Position numbers and translations under genes: made by a program. The notes under the pieces were generated by a model. It was not told where the DNA came from. It made no database searches and saw only the letters and a list, made by a program, of their open reading frames with translations. Below, in pieces: positions 24,066 through 34,415 of a stretch of DNA of 64,000 nt (the first letter of the stretch is position 1; each line of letters begins with the position of its first letter). The stretch comes from Ceratotherium simum simum. Taxonomy: Eukaryota > Chordata > Mammalia > Perissodactyla > Rhinocerotidae. Location of the stretch: contig NW_004454180.1 of NCBI RefSeq assembly GCF_000283155.1, positions 24,985,021-25,049,020 on the forward strand, read 5' to 3'.

Positions 24066-26214
24066 TCATTTAACTTCTTTCTCTATCTACTGTATTTGTT
24101 TTAACTGGTAGTTAGATGTTGAAGCTTAATAAGATTGTGGCTCAATTTTTAAGAAAGAATGCTTTGTAAGTAGAATCCTTTTCAATTTGAGGTCAAACTT
24201 AGCATACCTCTCAGAACATTTTACCAGATCGTAAGCTTCTTTTCTTTCTTGTTCTGCTAGAAAGCCTCTTGTATAGGCAGTTCATTCAAATAAAAGCCCA
24301 TTCACGTCAGATGCACATCACTGGATCCTGCTAATCCCAGCGTCTTCTGCCCTTGGGTACTGGACCCAGCGTTAACATTAACAAGTTTCCTTCTAGCCCC
24401 TTCAACCTTGGTAGAAACCTGGGAATTGCCTGAAATACTTTGAAAGCTGTTAGAGGCCCAAGAAAAACCTGGATTTGAAAGAGGAATAATCGAGAATTGA
24501 GGAAGGATGCCTCAACCTTAGACACTGAGTGTTCTGGTTCACAGGTTGCGTTCAAGTGAATCAGGCAGGGCGGTCATATTGATGCCTTCACATGTCAGAG
24601 GAGGGCTGAGAGGCACTCCTGATTTCTGCCTCTATGTTCTTTGAGCTTAGGGTAGTTTAAATGAGGTTTTTTTCATTAGAGTGCTTATGTGGAAGGCCGT
24701 GATAAAGCAGTATGTTCTATTGAGTCTGGTTCCATCATACTGAATCCCTGGGCACGGTGAGGGAGCCATGGCTATTGCAGGGGAGAGCGGCACCTTCCTG
24801 TCTCCCTATAAGACATTCCTCCTTGTATTTTAGATGGGCTGCTTGAGGCATCTCTTCAGGGCCACATAATACCCAGAGTCCCACCAAACAGAGCAAAGGG
24901 ATGTCCAGGATGTAAGATTCCCAGAATTGTCCAGGAATTGGGAGAGGCGGAGCAATTCTCCTTTCTCTCTGGTCTCAGGATATTATAAGGTATGTGTGGT
25001 ATTCGCTTTAGGTTGTTAGGCAAAGTCAGTTATTCCACTTTCCTGGTTTGCCTGACTATTCCAACCCACTACGTCTTCACACTCCGTAGGTAAAGCCCTA
25101 GCATTGCTGGGGAAGAAGACATAAGGTCCCATTGCAGCCCTCTCTCCCATCCCTGCAACTCGAAATGCTAGAACGAGGGGCTATTCCATTTTTCAGATGT
25201 ATGCCAGAGGCAGTTATGCTATTGTGTTAATGGGAACAGTTCATGACAATAGCTTCAGAGAGAAGAGGGCTGTGAATGGCTTTATTTAACAGGGTGGCTT
25301 TTCTTTGGGGACTAAATTCAAGTGTTTGAATTTTTTTCTTTTATCTTATTGGACAGGCTATGGAATGGAAACTTTGAATTTTGACTTTGAGCTGTAGGAA
25401 TACAGAGACTTTCCTCGTTCTTTTAGCTTCTGGTTGCTCATTTGTTTTATTCATTACCATCGTGTGGTATAGGCAACCTCAGCTGAAGGTCAGTCACAGA
25501 AATTGAGAATCTAAAAGTTAAAAAAAAAAGACTCAATGTTAGGTCGTCTAATCCTATAAATCTCTGTTTAAAATTATTTTCGGCAACTTGATTTTTGCCC
25601 AGTTTAAGCTTAAGTGTTAACCGCTTTTCCCCCTTATTTTCCTTAAGAAATAGCTTTGCTGTATACTACATATTACTGAGAATCCTTGTTACTCTTCTGT
25701 CTTTTCCTAATTGTCCCCAGATACGCCTCTTTGGTCATCGTAAGCAGTTCTTTCTCTTTCTTGTTTAACTTTTAAAATATTTACTAAGTGGAAACTCTGA
25801 TAAACTGCACTGTTTGCATTTGTTCTTTGACCATATGATTTTTATTACTTTTCTGTAATTTGTGTGCAAGGAGTGGTGTGAGTACAGTGAGGAATGTGTG
25901 TGCAATAGTGTACTGAACTGCCATAAATGAGAAGGGAGAAGAGCATCCTACTTCTTTTGGTTTGAACAAGTCACGTAAGGAATAGAAGTGAAATTGAAAG
26001 GAGGATGCTGTGCCAAGCTTGAATTTATACCAATAACTAATTTTAAAGATCCCTTTCAGTGTTATTGTTCAGTATTTCTCAGAGTTAGCAAGATCTGAGC
26101 TAGAAATGTAGCGTTTTATTAGATTAGCCAGTCATTTGTCAGTTAAGCATACTTAAAGTGAGAAACTAGTATATAAGAATCTATACTCAATGGAAGGCAA
26201 TGGTATCATGGCTC
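24066..26214. other. Unassigned non-coding sequence
   Basis: Unique-looking, no gene recognised. An A9 run lies at about 25521-25529. Frames at 24331-24555 and 25784-25969 (minus) have no family features. Confidence 0.6.
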
Positions 26215-26395
26215 TTAGGGTCAATCATAGAACTTTATGGCTAAAAGAGGACCTAAGAAATCATGTTGTTTAATACTCTTACCTTATACACCATGAAACT
26301 GAAGCTCCTGAGTTTTTCTAGATCACCTGGCTACTTAGTTGCCGAGCCTAGTTAAGTTTTTGCCCCCCATCTCTATGCTTTGTTTAGTCAACACT
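26215..26395 (-). repeat. Ancient core-SINE-like repeat
   Basis: GAACTTTATGGCTAAAAGAG, GACCTAAGAAATCATG, ACACCATGAAACTGAAGCTC and GATCACCTGGCTACTTAG resemble the MIR-like family also seen at 11.5 kb. Diverged. Confidence 0.55.
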
Positions 26396-26969
26396 GAATA
26401 GGAATGACCTTAGGAACTACTAGTTTTCTTTTGCATTTTTTTAACCTTTCTATCATAGATAATTTCTCATTTTACAATAAATATTACTTCGACATTCAGT
26501 GTTATCACTTAATACTATTATTTGGCAACTACTAAAAAAATCAGCTTGTTAAGTCCGCCAATACGATGCCAGACTATGAATCCTTTTGCTGTCCATTCTG
26601 AAATTATAAAAACAGTGATTTGCTCCATTATGTTGTTTTGCCTGAGTTTTCATCAGCACATAAAATATATATGTTCACCAATGCAGGGAGAACGAAGATG
26701 ATTCAAATAGTAAATGGAGGATGTTGGTAATTATTTCCAAGGTCAATGAGAAACCTTTTGCCTCTCAGACTCTCAGATGGAAAATATAAATAAGATGGCA
26801 CCTAAAATGGAGAATCATTTTCTGACTTGAGACCTAGAATGCACATTACTCTTTGCTAGAAAAGGAAAGCATCCCTTCCATTCCTCTTCTGAGTGCTTAT
26901 CCAGAGTTTGTCTTTTACTTTCAGTGTCTTCCATTTATTTAATTATTTTGTTTGTTTGTTTTGGGGGGT
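26396..26969. other. Unassigned non-coding sequence
   Basis: AT-rich, no gene or confident repeat. Confidence 0.6.
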
Positions 26970-27140
26970 TTTTTAAAACCACTTTATTGAGGTATGATTG
27001 AGTACAAAATCTGTACATATTTAATGTATACGACTTGATGAGTTTGGAGATAAGTATACCCCGTGAAACCATCACCACATTCTATGCCTTAAACCTATCC
27101 ATCACCTTCAAAAGTTTTCTGACACCCTCTTTACTTATTT
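26970..27140 (-). mobile_element. L1 3' UTR fragment
   Basis: CACTTTATTGAGGTATGATT, AATGTATACGACTTGATGAG and AAACCATCACCACATTC match the antisense 3' end of L1MA/MB-type elements. Confidence 0.8.
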
Positions 27141-27180
27141 TTTTTTTTCATATATTTAATTCTTATATCCTGGAATTCTA

Positions 27181-27428
27181 TTTTTTTTGTGTGTGTGTGA
27201 GATAGATTAGCCATGAGCTAACATCCAATGCAAATCCTCCTCTTGTTACTGAGGAAGATTGGCCCAGGCCTAATATCTGTGCCCATCTTCCTCTACTTTA
27301 TATGTGATGCCGCCACAGCATAGCTTGATAAGTGGCGCATTGGTCCCTGCCCGGGATTCTAACCTGCGAATCCCGGGCCACTGAAGCGGAGCATGTGAAT
27401 TTAACCGATATGCCATCAGGCCGGCCCT
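27181..27428 (-). mobile_element. ERE SINE
   Basis: Antisense ERE: a T/GT-rich start, GAGGAAGATTGGCCCAG, GCCACAGCATAGCTTGATAA, CCCGGGATTCTAACCTG, and it ends with CCATCAGGCCGGCC. The flanks carry GAATTCTA on both sides (27173-27180 and 27429-27436), the target duplication. Confidence 0.95.
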
Positions 27429-27437
27429 GAATTCTAC

Positions 27438-27556
27438 TTTTATTAATTTTTAATTTTTTAAATTTTATTGAGGTCATAATGGCTTTTAACATTGTGTACA
27501 TTTCAGGTGTACGTTATTATATTTCAGTTTCTGTATAGATTGCATTGTGTTCACTG
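27438..27556 (-). mobile_element. L1 3' end fragment
   Basis: TTTTATTGAGGTCATAATGG, AACATTGTGTACATTTCAGG and TGTATAGATTGCATTGTG match the antisense terminal part of the L1 type seen at 19.2 kb. The element is strongly 5'-truncated. Confidence 0.78.
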
Positions 27557-27659
27557 GCATTCTGCTTTTGAAAAGAACGTGTCTGTAATCCATGGACACC
27601 ATTTGCTCTTTGTTTTACAACGTTAATTTGCTACATCCTAGCCATTCCCTGTGAATGTA

Positions 27660-27866
27660 CAGTCATATGCCACAAAACGGCGTTTCGTTCAATGATTGAT
27701 GGTGTAAATGACGCAGGTCCCATAGGATTAGTACCAGATAGCCTAGGTGTGCAGTCGGCTATACCATCCAGGTTTGTGTAAGTACTCTATGATGTTTGCA
27801 CAATGACGAAATCGCATAATGACCCATTTCTCCAAACGCATCCCATCTGTAAGTGACACATGACTG
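27660..27866 (+). mobile_element. MER2 MITE with TA target duplication
   Basis: Terminal inverted repeats: CAGTCATATGCCACAAAACG at the left and AAGTGACACATGACTG at the right. TA lies immediately outside both ends (27658-27659 and 27867-27868). Internal GATAGCCTAGGTGTGCAG is shared with the other MER2 and Tigger1 copies. Confidence 0.93.
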
Positions 27867-27868
27867 TA

Positions 27869-28984
27869 TACAATTTGTGAGCTGAGTAATTGATATGTGC
27901 TATCTAGCAACGTTCAGTCCATATTCACTTCCTTCTATTGCATAAGCAATTCTGGATTTCAAGCAAACAAAGGAGTAAATTTCTGTATATATGGAGGAAG
28001 TTAAAATAAAAAAGCTTGACTATTAGACATGAATAAGATGTGCTATACAGACTAATCCATTATTTGAGTATATCTGGGACTGGATGAATTAATCTTAATC
28101 ACATTTATTCTTTTAAAAATATCAACAGTTAAAAATTGCGTATCTTATTATTAAAAATGGTTTGGGAGCCGAGATGTAATCTCCTAAATGAAGGAATAAA
28201 ATTAAGAGCAGGGTGATCCAGCGAACCATTTTTCTTTCTAAAAACTTGAAATAAATGGAGATCAGGAATGTGAGACATTTTTAAATAAATCAGAGGTCTT
28301 ATGACATTTCTAATATTTTATTAACAAAATTTTGATTTGATTTATCCATTTAAAATAGCTAGCAAGGTATTCTCTAAGTGCTGAGACATAAATTACGAAC
28401 ACGAAGCCTTGATTTATGTTAATGGTGGATAATTTGTGGGACATGGTGAGTTATCACAGACTTCGCAATACTCCCTGAGTCAGGGAATGGAATCATAGAA
28501 AAAGACTGAAGAAAGTGCTGCCTTAGGCTCCGTGCGTTGGTATATAGATGACGGCTGTCTTCCAAGGAGTGATACAATCCCGGTGATGTGAACTTTCACT
28601 TCTGTTCCAGATACCTCCAGGTTTTAGTGAAATCTGCTTGACAGTTCTGAGTGCCTCCACGTCTCTGTGATGGATCAGAAGCATTCAGATCTCTGCAAGG
28701 ATGGCATAGGAGTAAAAAAAAAAAGTTCTGCATGGGTAAATATTGGGTCTCTCTGATCTCTTGCAGAATGTTCACATTTTCATATTTCTCAAAGCACCTT
28801 CATCTCCCCCACCTCCTAGACCATCAGTGACACCCACTGCCAATTCCCACTTCCGTGTCAATCAAATATATGTGTCTGTATTCATTACCTGGGATGCTGA
28901 GCAGTACCAGAGAGAAGTCACTTGGTTCTGCAAATTGGCACCAGTCCACGTTTTTATTTTCCAACCTCAAGAACTTTTGTTTGC
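27869..28984. other. Unassigned non-coding sequence
   Basis: No gene or clear repeat. An A11 run lies at about 28715-28725. Frames at 28743-29125 overlap the L2 that follows and are not genes. Confidence 0.6.
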
Positions 28985-29295
28985 CTCATGCACCATCTCC
29001 CTGCTCAATGCATAGCTGTCCTCTTCCAATCCTCTATGTCTGACCTTAAACTTAACTGCTCAGAGAATCCTTCCCTGATCTCCCTGTTCCCCCCTCTCCC
29101 GGGGCCCTGTTCATTTATTTCATGACACTTTGCACTCTTTACAATTCTTTATTTAGTGTTTGTCTCACTTGTCATTTGTCTCCACAACTAATTTCTTGTG
29201 CAGAAGGACAGCACCTGTTTTATTAATTACTGTAGTACAGCGCTTCCTGGCACACAGTAGGCGCGCAGGAAGAACTTTTGTATAAATGACTAAAT
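28985..29295 (+). repeat. L2 LINE 3' end
   Basis: Sense L2: CAGAGAATCCTTCCCTGATC, TTTCATGACACTTTGCACTC, GTGCAGAAGGACAGCACCTG, GCGCTTCCTGGCACACAGTA and GGCGCGCAGGAAGAACTTTT. Confidence 0.85.
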
Positions 29296-30299
29296 TGTAA
29301 GATTGCATTTGGGAAAAGAATCATTCCCTAATAAAAAAGTTTAAAAAGCACCTATTTAAATGAATGTGTCCCTAAGTGCAAGAGGTATCCTTACGGACGT
29401 CAGGTTGCCTACCTTTCAAATAAACTTCTTGTGGGTAGTTAAATAAACAGCCTCTTGTGTTCTGAATTCTGAACACGGAGCAGTCGCTAAGCCCTTCTGA
29501 CAGCCGTTCTCAGCCTCCCTTTGTCTGCAGGTGCGCACAGGCTGATGCTCTGCTGACACGTGCCACGTGCACACAGCCGGTGTCTAGTGTGGTTCCCAGA
29601 GCCCCAGCTGTTCCTCCACCGCTTTCCTCCCCACTAGAGAAACCACACTGGGATGCAAGTGAGTGAATGAGTGTGAGCACAAGGCTATTAGAAGGATTAC
29701 CTTGAATCCATTCTAATGTATATTAAAAAGCAAAAGATAAACCAATTATAAATTTTGGAGTTTAAAAAAAATAGTGATGAATTACTCGCTACACACCTCA
29801 CAACCCATCAAGACACATCAGTGTGTCATGACGTGTGATCTTTGAGTTGGTGTTTTAGAAATTAGTCCCCAGCCATTGGGGAGAATTTTATGGCTCATGT
29901 AACTTTTGGGGAAGAAGAAAGTGCATGAGTTGAGAGTGTAAAATAGCAAATCCTGCAGGAGAGGAACTCAAGGAAATGACAATTACAGTAAAGCACATAC
30001 TGTTACTTGTAAGGTATTGCCTCTGAAGCCCTCCCTCAGTGATTAACATAAAATACTTATTATTTAAGCTGAACCATATGAATGCAAATATTAGACATCT
30101 TTGGCCTAAAAATGCAATTTCATACGTTCAAACTAATTAATTGGTTAATATTTTCTATTATTCATCTAAAATACACTGGGAAGGGAGCCATAAGCACTTG
30201 AAAAAATGAGGAAAGCAACACAACAGTGGGTTTTTGTGTGTCCCTTTTAGTGTCTTCTTTCTCAGGACAAGTCACTCAGTCAATGAACCTGTTGGTCTT
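29296..30299. other. Unassigned non-coding sequence, candidate regulatory patch
   Basis: Unique sequence. Around 30050-30180 it has an octamer-type ATGCAAAT (30082-30089) and a TAATTAATT-containing block near 30134. These are motif matches only; function is not shown. Confidence 0.5.
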
Positions 30300-30445
30300 G
30301 GTTGCACATCTTTAGCTCAGCGCTGGTCTAAGTGTTACCTGGGGGATACTAGAGAAGCCCAGGAGAGCTCTGGCCCATAAGAAGCTACAATCTAAATGGA
30401 AGAACAAGATACATGTAGAAAATAAAGCAATTTATACATGCTAAA
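30300..30445 (+). repeat. Ancient interspersed repeat (L2/L3-like, family uncertain)
   Basis: GCGCTGGTCTAAGTGTTACC, GGGGGATACTAGAGAAGCCC and AAGAAGCTACAATCTAAATG match the family at 13.3 and 42.0 kb. Confidence 0.5.
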
Positions 30446-30519
30446 TTATGCAGCCCTAACAAATAAAGAAGAATGGCTTTTCTGCCACAGTGTTTCCTAC
30501 TGTGGCTTGCCATATATGT

Positions 30520-30800
30520 ATTTTTAAAACCTTTTTATTTTGAAAAATAATTTTATATTTATAGATGAGTTACAATAACAGTACGGAGAGTCCCCATATA
30601 CCCTATACCCAGCTTCCCCTGATGTTCCCATCGTACATTACCAGGGTATGATTATCAAGCTAAGATACACCATTGGTACATCACTATTAAGTAAGCTACA
30701 GACTTCATTCAGATTCCCCAAGTTTTTCCTTTTAATATCCTTTTTCTGTTCCAGGATCCAATCTGCTGACATACCACATTACATTTAACATACATGTATT
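30520..30800 (-). mobile_element. L1ME-type LINE 3' UTR
   Basis: CTTTTTATTTTGAAAAATAA, CATATACCCTATACCCAGCT, CCCCTGATGTTCCCATCGTA and CAGATTCCCCAAGTTT fit an antisense L1ME 3' end. The ERE at 30801 interrupts or follows it. Confidence 0.75.
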
Positions 30801-31049
30801 CTTTTTTTTCTTGGTGAAGAAGATCAGCCCTGAACTAACATCCATTGCCAGTCCTCCTCTTTTTGCTGAGGAAGATTAGCCCTGAGCTAACATCTGTGCC
30901 CATCTTCCTCTATTTTGTATATGGGACGCCACCACAGCATGGCTTGATGAGTGGTGTGTATGTCCATGCCTGGGATCCAAACCTGCTAACCTCGGGCTGC
31001 TGAAGCAGAGTGTGTGAACCTAACCACTATGCCACAGGGCCGGCCCCAG
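30801..31049 (-). mobile_element. ERE SINE with perfect 12-bp target duplication
   Basis: Antisense ERE: T-run, GAAGATCAGCCCTGAACTAA, GCCACCACAGCATGGCTTGA, and it ends with the GGGCCGGCCCC head. CATACATGTATT is repeated exactly on both sides (30789-30800 and 31050-31061). Confidence 0.97.
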
Positions 31050-31061
31050 CATACATGTATT

Positions 31062-31300
31062 TGAATAATGGATAAAACATGAAAGTAAGAGGGAAAGCAT
31101 TTTACCCATACTCAGATATCATGCTGTTAATATTTTGGTATATGCTTTTCTTGACACACACCACACACATTTCAGGAACAGATTGCATACCCATTTTTGT
31201 GCCCTATTTTTATCATTTAACAAATCATAAATATTACCCTATGCTATTAATTAGTGTTTGAAAATACACTTAATGTGTACATAATTTTTATCATATAGAT
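31062..31300 (-). repeat. Possible old L1 3' fragment
   Basis: TTTTGGTATATGCTTTTCTT and TTAACAAATCATAAATATTA vaguely resemble old L1MC-type antisense sequence. Low confidence. Confidence 0.35.
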
Positions 31301-31310
31301 AGAGTTTAAG

Positions 31311-31360
31311 TTAACCAGATTATTACCAGATTATTTTAACTGGTTAAGTTAACCAGTTAA
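31311..31360. repeat. Cluster of TTAACCAG repeats with near-perfect palindrome
   Basis: TTAACTGGTTAA (31336-31347) and TTAACCAGTTAA (31349-31360) are exact inverted copies around a single G. Further direct or partial copies (TTAACCAGATTA, ATTACCAGATTA) lie at 31311-31333. Not part of any repeat I recognise. Confidence 0.9.
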
Positions 31361-31371
31361 GTTACCAGATT

Positions 31372-31420
31372 TTTTTTTTTAAATTTTTTATTGAATAAAT
31401 TTGACGTGTAACATTGTATC
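31372..31420 (-). mobile_element. Very short 5'-truncated L1 insertion (about 49 bp)
   Basis: A T-run followed by ATTTTTTATTGAATAAATTT and GTAACATTGTATC looks like the antisense L1 terminus with its poly(A). It is flanked by GTTACCAGATT (31361-31371) and GTTACCGGATT (31421-31431), an 11-bp target duplication with one mismatch. Confidence 0.75.
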
Positions 31421-31431
31421 GTTACCGGATT

Positions 31432-32204
31432 GTTGAGTGCTTGTTTTCGTTTTTCCTCTTACAGATGACTCTGTGATGATTTTCAGTGCACACGGGCTCT
31501 GTGTGGTTTTCATGTTTCTGCAGGCTGATCACAAGGAAGAATCTATAATGTGAAGATCTATGAATTTTCCCCTTTTATTCTATTTTTAAATTCAAGAGTA
31601 ATTCATTTAAACTATAGTGAAATCTCTAAGATTGAAATGAAAACCTCTCCCTGCTCTGGTAGACTCACTTCCCTGAGGAAAGAAAGGATCATGAGGTCTC
31701 TGGTTTTAACCTGAGCCTGTGCCACTGAAATTAGGGGGGATGTTTCTAGCAACTGTGTAAAAACGCAGCTTCAACCTTGAGCTCTTCATAAGTGTTCAAA
31801 GTTCCAGTGAGTTCTCAGAAAGAATATTTCAGCCCCATGATGTTTTTATTTGTGGCCAATTGTGGCATTGGCTGGGCATTTCCTGTGGTGGTGGTTGACC
31901 ATTTTTATTTTCAGGATTTTGCTGCTCATTTGTCACTGAGGAGTCAGTTTCATTACTAGGTAACAGACATCAATGCCAGGGGAAAAGGATCCCCTGAAGG
32001 TCCCTGCCTTCTAGAATAGATAATTCTTCTGTTCCCAGGATACTAAGTCTCATAGGGGCAAGCCCCTGAGCTGCCATCAGCTGACACTGTTGGCCATGAG
32101 AGTACCCAGGAAACGTCCTGGGACCCCTGGCTCCCACAGCAGCTAGACACCGAGAGCTCACTGTAGCTGCTGGGGCTTACCACTCCCAGGGCACAGAGTG
32201 TGGG
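31432..32204. other. Unassigned non-coding sequence
   Basis: No gene or repeat recognised. Confidence 0.6.
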
Positions 32205-32445
32205 TTATGGAACAATGTGGCCTCTGAAGTTAGACAGGCCTGGGCTCAGATCCTAGTAGGTGGGATCCAATACCCGCTATGGACTCTGACTTGAAGAGAG
32301 TGACTGAGCTGCTCAGAACCTGAGCTTTCTCAACTGTGAACATGAGATTGTTACCCAGGCTGTTGTATAATTTGAACAAGACTTGAAAGTGTCTGACAGT
32401 GCCTGGCATATAGTGCCATCGAACAAAAGTTTGTTAAATGAAGGG
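32205..32445 (+). repeat. MIR SINE
   Basis: Sense MIR: CAGGCCTGGGCTCAGATCCT, GAGCTTTCTCAACTGTGAAC, AGATTGTTACCCAGG and AGTGCCTGGCATATAGTGCC. Confidence 0.8.
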
Positions 32446-32569
32446 ATGGATGAATGACTCACGAAGCCTGTTGAACACCCTATTTTTTAAATAGGGGTAT
32501 GGCCATTTGTGATAGAAAGCATAAGAAATATCAATGCAATGAGTTAATGTCAGTTTCACTTCTTCCCCA

Positions 32570-32885
32570 GGGTGGCAGACAACGTAAACCAACTCCAGCT
32601 GGCTAACACAAAAGGAATTTGTTGACAGGACACTCAGGTCCTGAAATCTAAGAGTTAAAACAACCAGTCCTTGGATGGGCTGGATCCAGTCAACTTCAGG
32701 GACCTCAGAAGCAGAAAATTATGGACCTTTTCTCTAGAACACTAACACCCATATTTCTCATCCTGAGTGACCTGCCATCATTGGACCGGCTCTGGCTGGG
32801 AAGGCAGGGTTGTGTGGTACAAGTACGGCTGCTGGGGGCCCCTCCTCTGTATCAGGGGCAATTCCCAGGGAAGGGGAATGTTGGG
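32570..32885. repeat. Possible ancient LTR
   Basis: GGCTAACACAAAAGGAATTT followed by GTTGACAGGACACT is reminiscent of an old LTR beginning with an 'aaaggaatttattg' motif. The rest is not assignable. Confidence 0.3.
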
Positions 32886-32930
32886 AGCTAATAAACTACA
32901 CATGTTTAGAATGTACTAATTGATACATTT

Positions 32931-32964
<34 letters not shown>

Positions 32965-33590
32965 TATAAACATCCAGGAAACTGTCACCATGGTGAAAAT
33001 AATGAATCTATCTGTTATCCCTGAAAGTTTCCTTTTGCCCCTTTGTGTTCCCTCCTTCCCATCACTCCATGCCCCTCTACCTATCTCTAAGCAATCACTG
33101 ATTTGCTTCTGTCACCATAAATTAATTTGAATTTTCTAGAATTGTAGGTAGATGGGATCATGCAATATGTACTCTTTCTTATCTGACTTCTTCCACTCAG
33201 CGTAATTATTTAGAGATTCATCCATGTTGTAGCATGTATCAGTACTTCCTTCCTTTTTATGGATGAATAATATTCCATTGTATGGATATACCACAGTTTG
33301 TTTATCCCTTTACTTGTTCATGGATGTTTGGGTTGTTTCTAATTTGGGGATATTAACAATAAAACTGCTATGAAAATTCATGTACAAGTCTTTGTCTGGA
33401 CATACGTTTTAATTTCTCTTGGGTAAAAACATAGGAGTAGAATGACTGGGTCATATTTTAGGTGTATATTTAACTTTTTCAGAAACTGTCAAGCATTTTT
33501 CCAAAATAGTGGTACCATTTTGCATTCTTACCAGCAATGTATGAAAGTTCCAATTATTCCATACCGTCACTTACACTTGGTATGTATCTG
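32886..33590 (-). mobile_element. L1M LINE 3' part (sense piece of a possible twin-primed copy)
   Basis: Antisense L1 3' UTR and ORF2 end: GCAATCACTGATTTGCTTCT, GGATGAATAATATTCCATTG, GGATGTTTGGGTTGTTTCTA and GTAGAATGACTGGGTCATAT. The orientation switches to plus-strand L1 at about 33600, so the two pieces may be one insertion. Confidence 0.82.
32930..32966. repeat. (TA)n(CA)n microsatellite
   Basis: About eleven TA units pass directly into CA units, within the L1 3' UTR. Likely polymorphic. Confidence 0.95.
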
Positions 33591-33599
33591 GAATTTATT

Positions 33600-33778
33600 T
33601 AAAAAAAAAAAACTCTCAGAACTTAATACTAAGAAGACCAACAACCCAAATTTAAAAAAGGGGTAAAAAATTTCAACAGATCATTTGCCAAAGAAGATAT
33701 AGTCATTAGAGAAATTAGTCCTTAGATAAATGAAAACTAAAACCACAGTGACATAATCAAATGGCTAATGTTAAAAGG
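33600..33778 (+). mobile_element. Inverted 5' piece of L1
   Basis: Sense L1 ORF2-region sequence: CTCTCAGAACTTAATACTAA, GAAGACCAACAACCCAAATT, AATTTCAACAGATCATTTGC and CAAAGAAGATATAG. In L1 this lies just 5' of the end of the neighbouring minus-strand piece, as expected if one L1 inserted with its 5' segment inverted. Confidence 0.75.
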
Positions 33779-33784
33779 GAGTAA

Positions 33785-33935
33785 TTTTACATTGCTATGA
33801 TGCCCATTTTATAGATGAGAAAACTGAGGCTCAGGGAGTTAAATAACTTGACCGAGATTGACCAGATATCAAGTAGCATAGTTTGAATTTGAACCCAGGT
33901 CTGCTAACCCCTGCTTAACCTCAGTGCTATGCAGG
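33785..33935 (-). repeat. MIR SINE
   Basis: Antisense MIR: GCCCATTTTATAGATGAGAA, AACTGAGGCTCAGGGAG, TTTGAATTTGAACCCAGG and CCTCAGTGCTATGCAGG. Confidence 0.88.
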
Positions 33936-34221
33936 CAACAGTCCTTTGAAGGAGGCTTCAAAAGCCAAGGTTGGAAACAGGGAAACTCACTTATTACCCA
34001 GGAATACAATTTCCATTTCCTTTCTTGATGGGACAGCCTACCACCAGTCACAGTAGATATTATGGAACTTCAAGTTTTGGTGTCTATTTTGCCTAAAGGA
34101 TAAAATTTATGTTTTCCCAACATCTAGCTTTGTCTAGATGCCTCTTGAGAGAAGTACTCAAAGTTTAGAATGCCCACCAAGTCTTCATTGTTCCAACAAA
34201 GATATAGGCCTGTTTAACCAT

Positions 34222-34415
34222 GAGGATTAAGAATACGAGTTTTTTGGCTCAAACAGATGCGAGTTGAGTCACAGATCTGCTGTTTCTTAACTATGTGTCC
34301 TGGGCAAGTTACTAACCACTTTGAGCTTTGATTTCTTCATCTGGAAACTGGGAATGATGCTGACCTTACAGTGTTTTAAGGGTTAGAGGAGCTGATATAC
34401 ATACAGAGTTTACCA
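34222..34415 (+). repeat. MIR SINE
   Basis: Sense MIR: GAGTCACAGATCTGCTGTTT, CTGGGCAAGTTACTAACCAC, TTTCTTCATCTGGAAACTGG and GAATGATGCTGACC. Confidence 0.82.
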
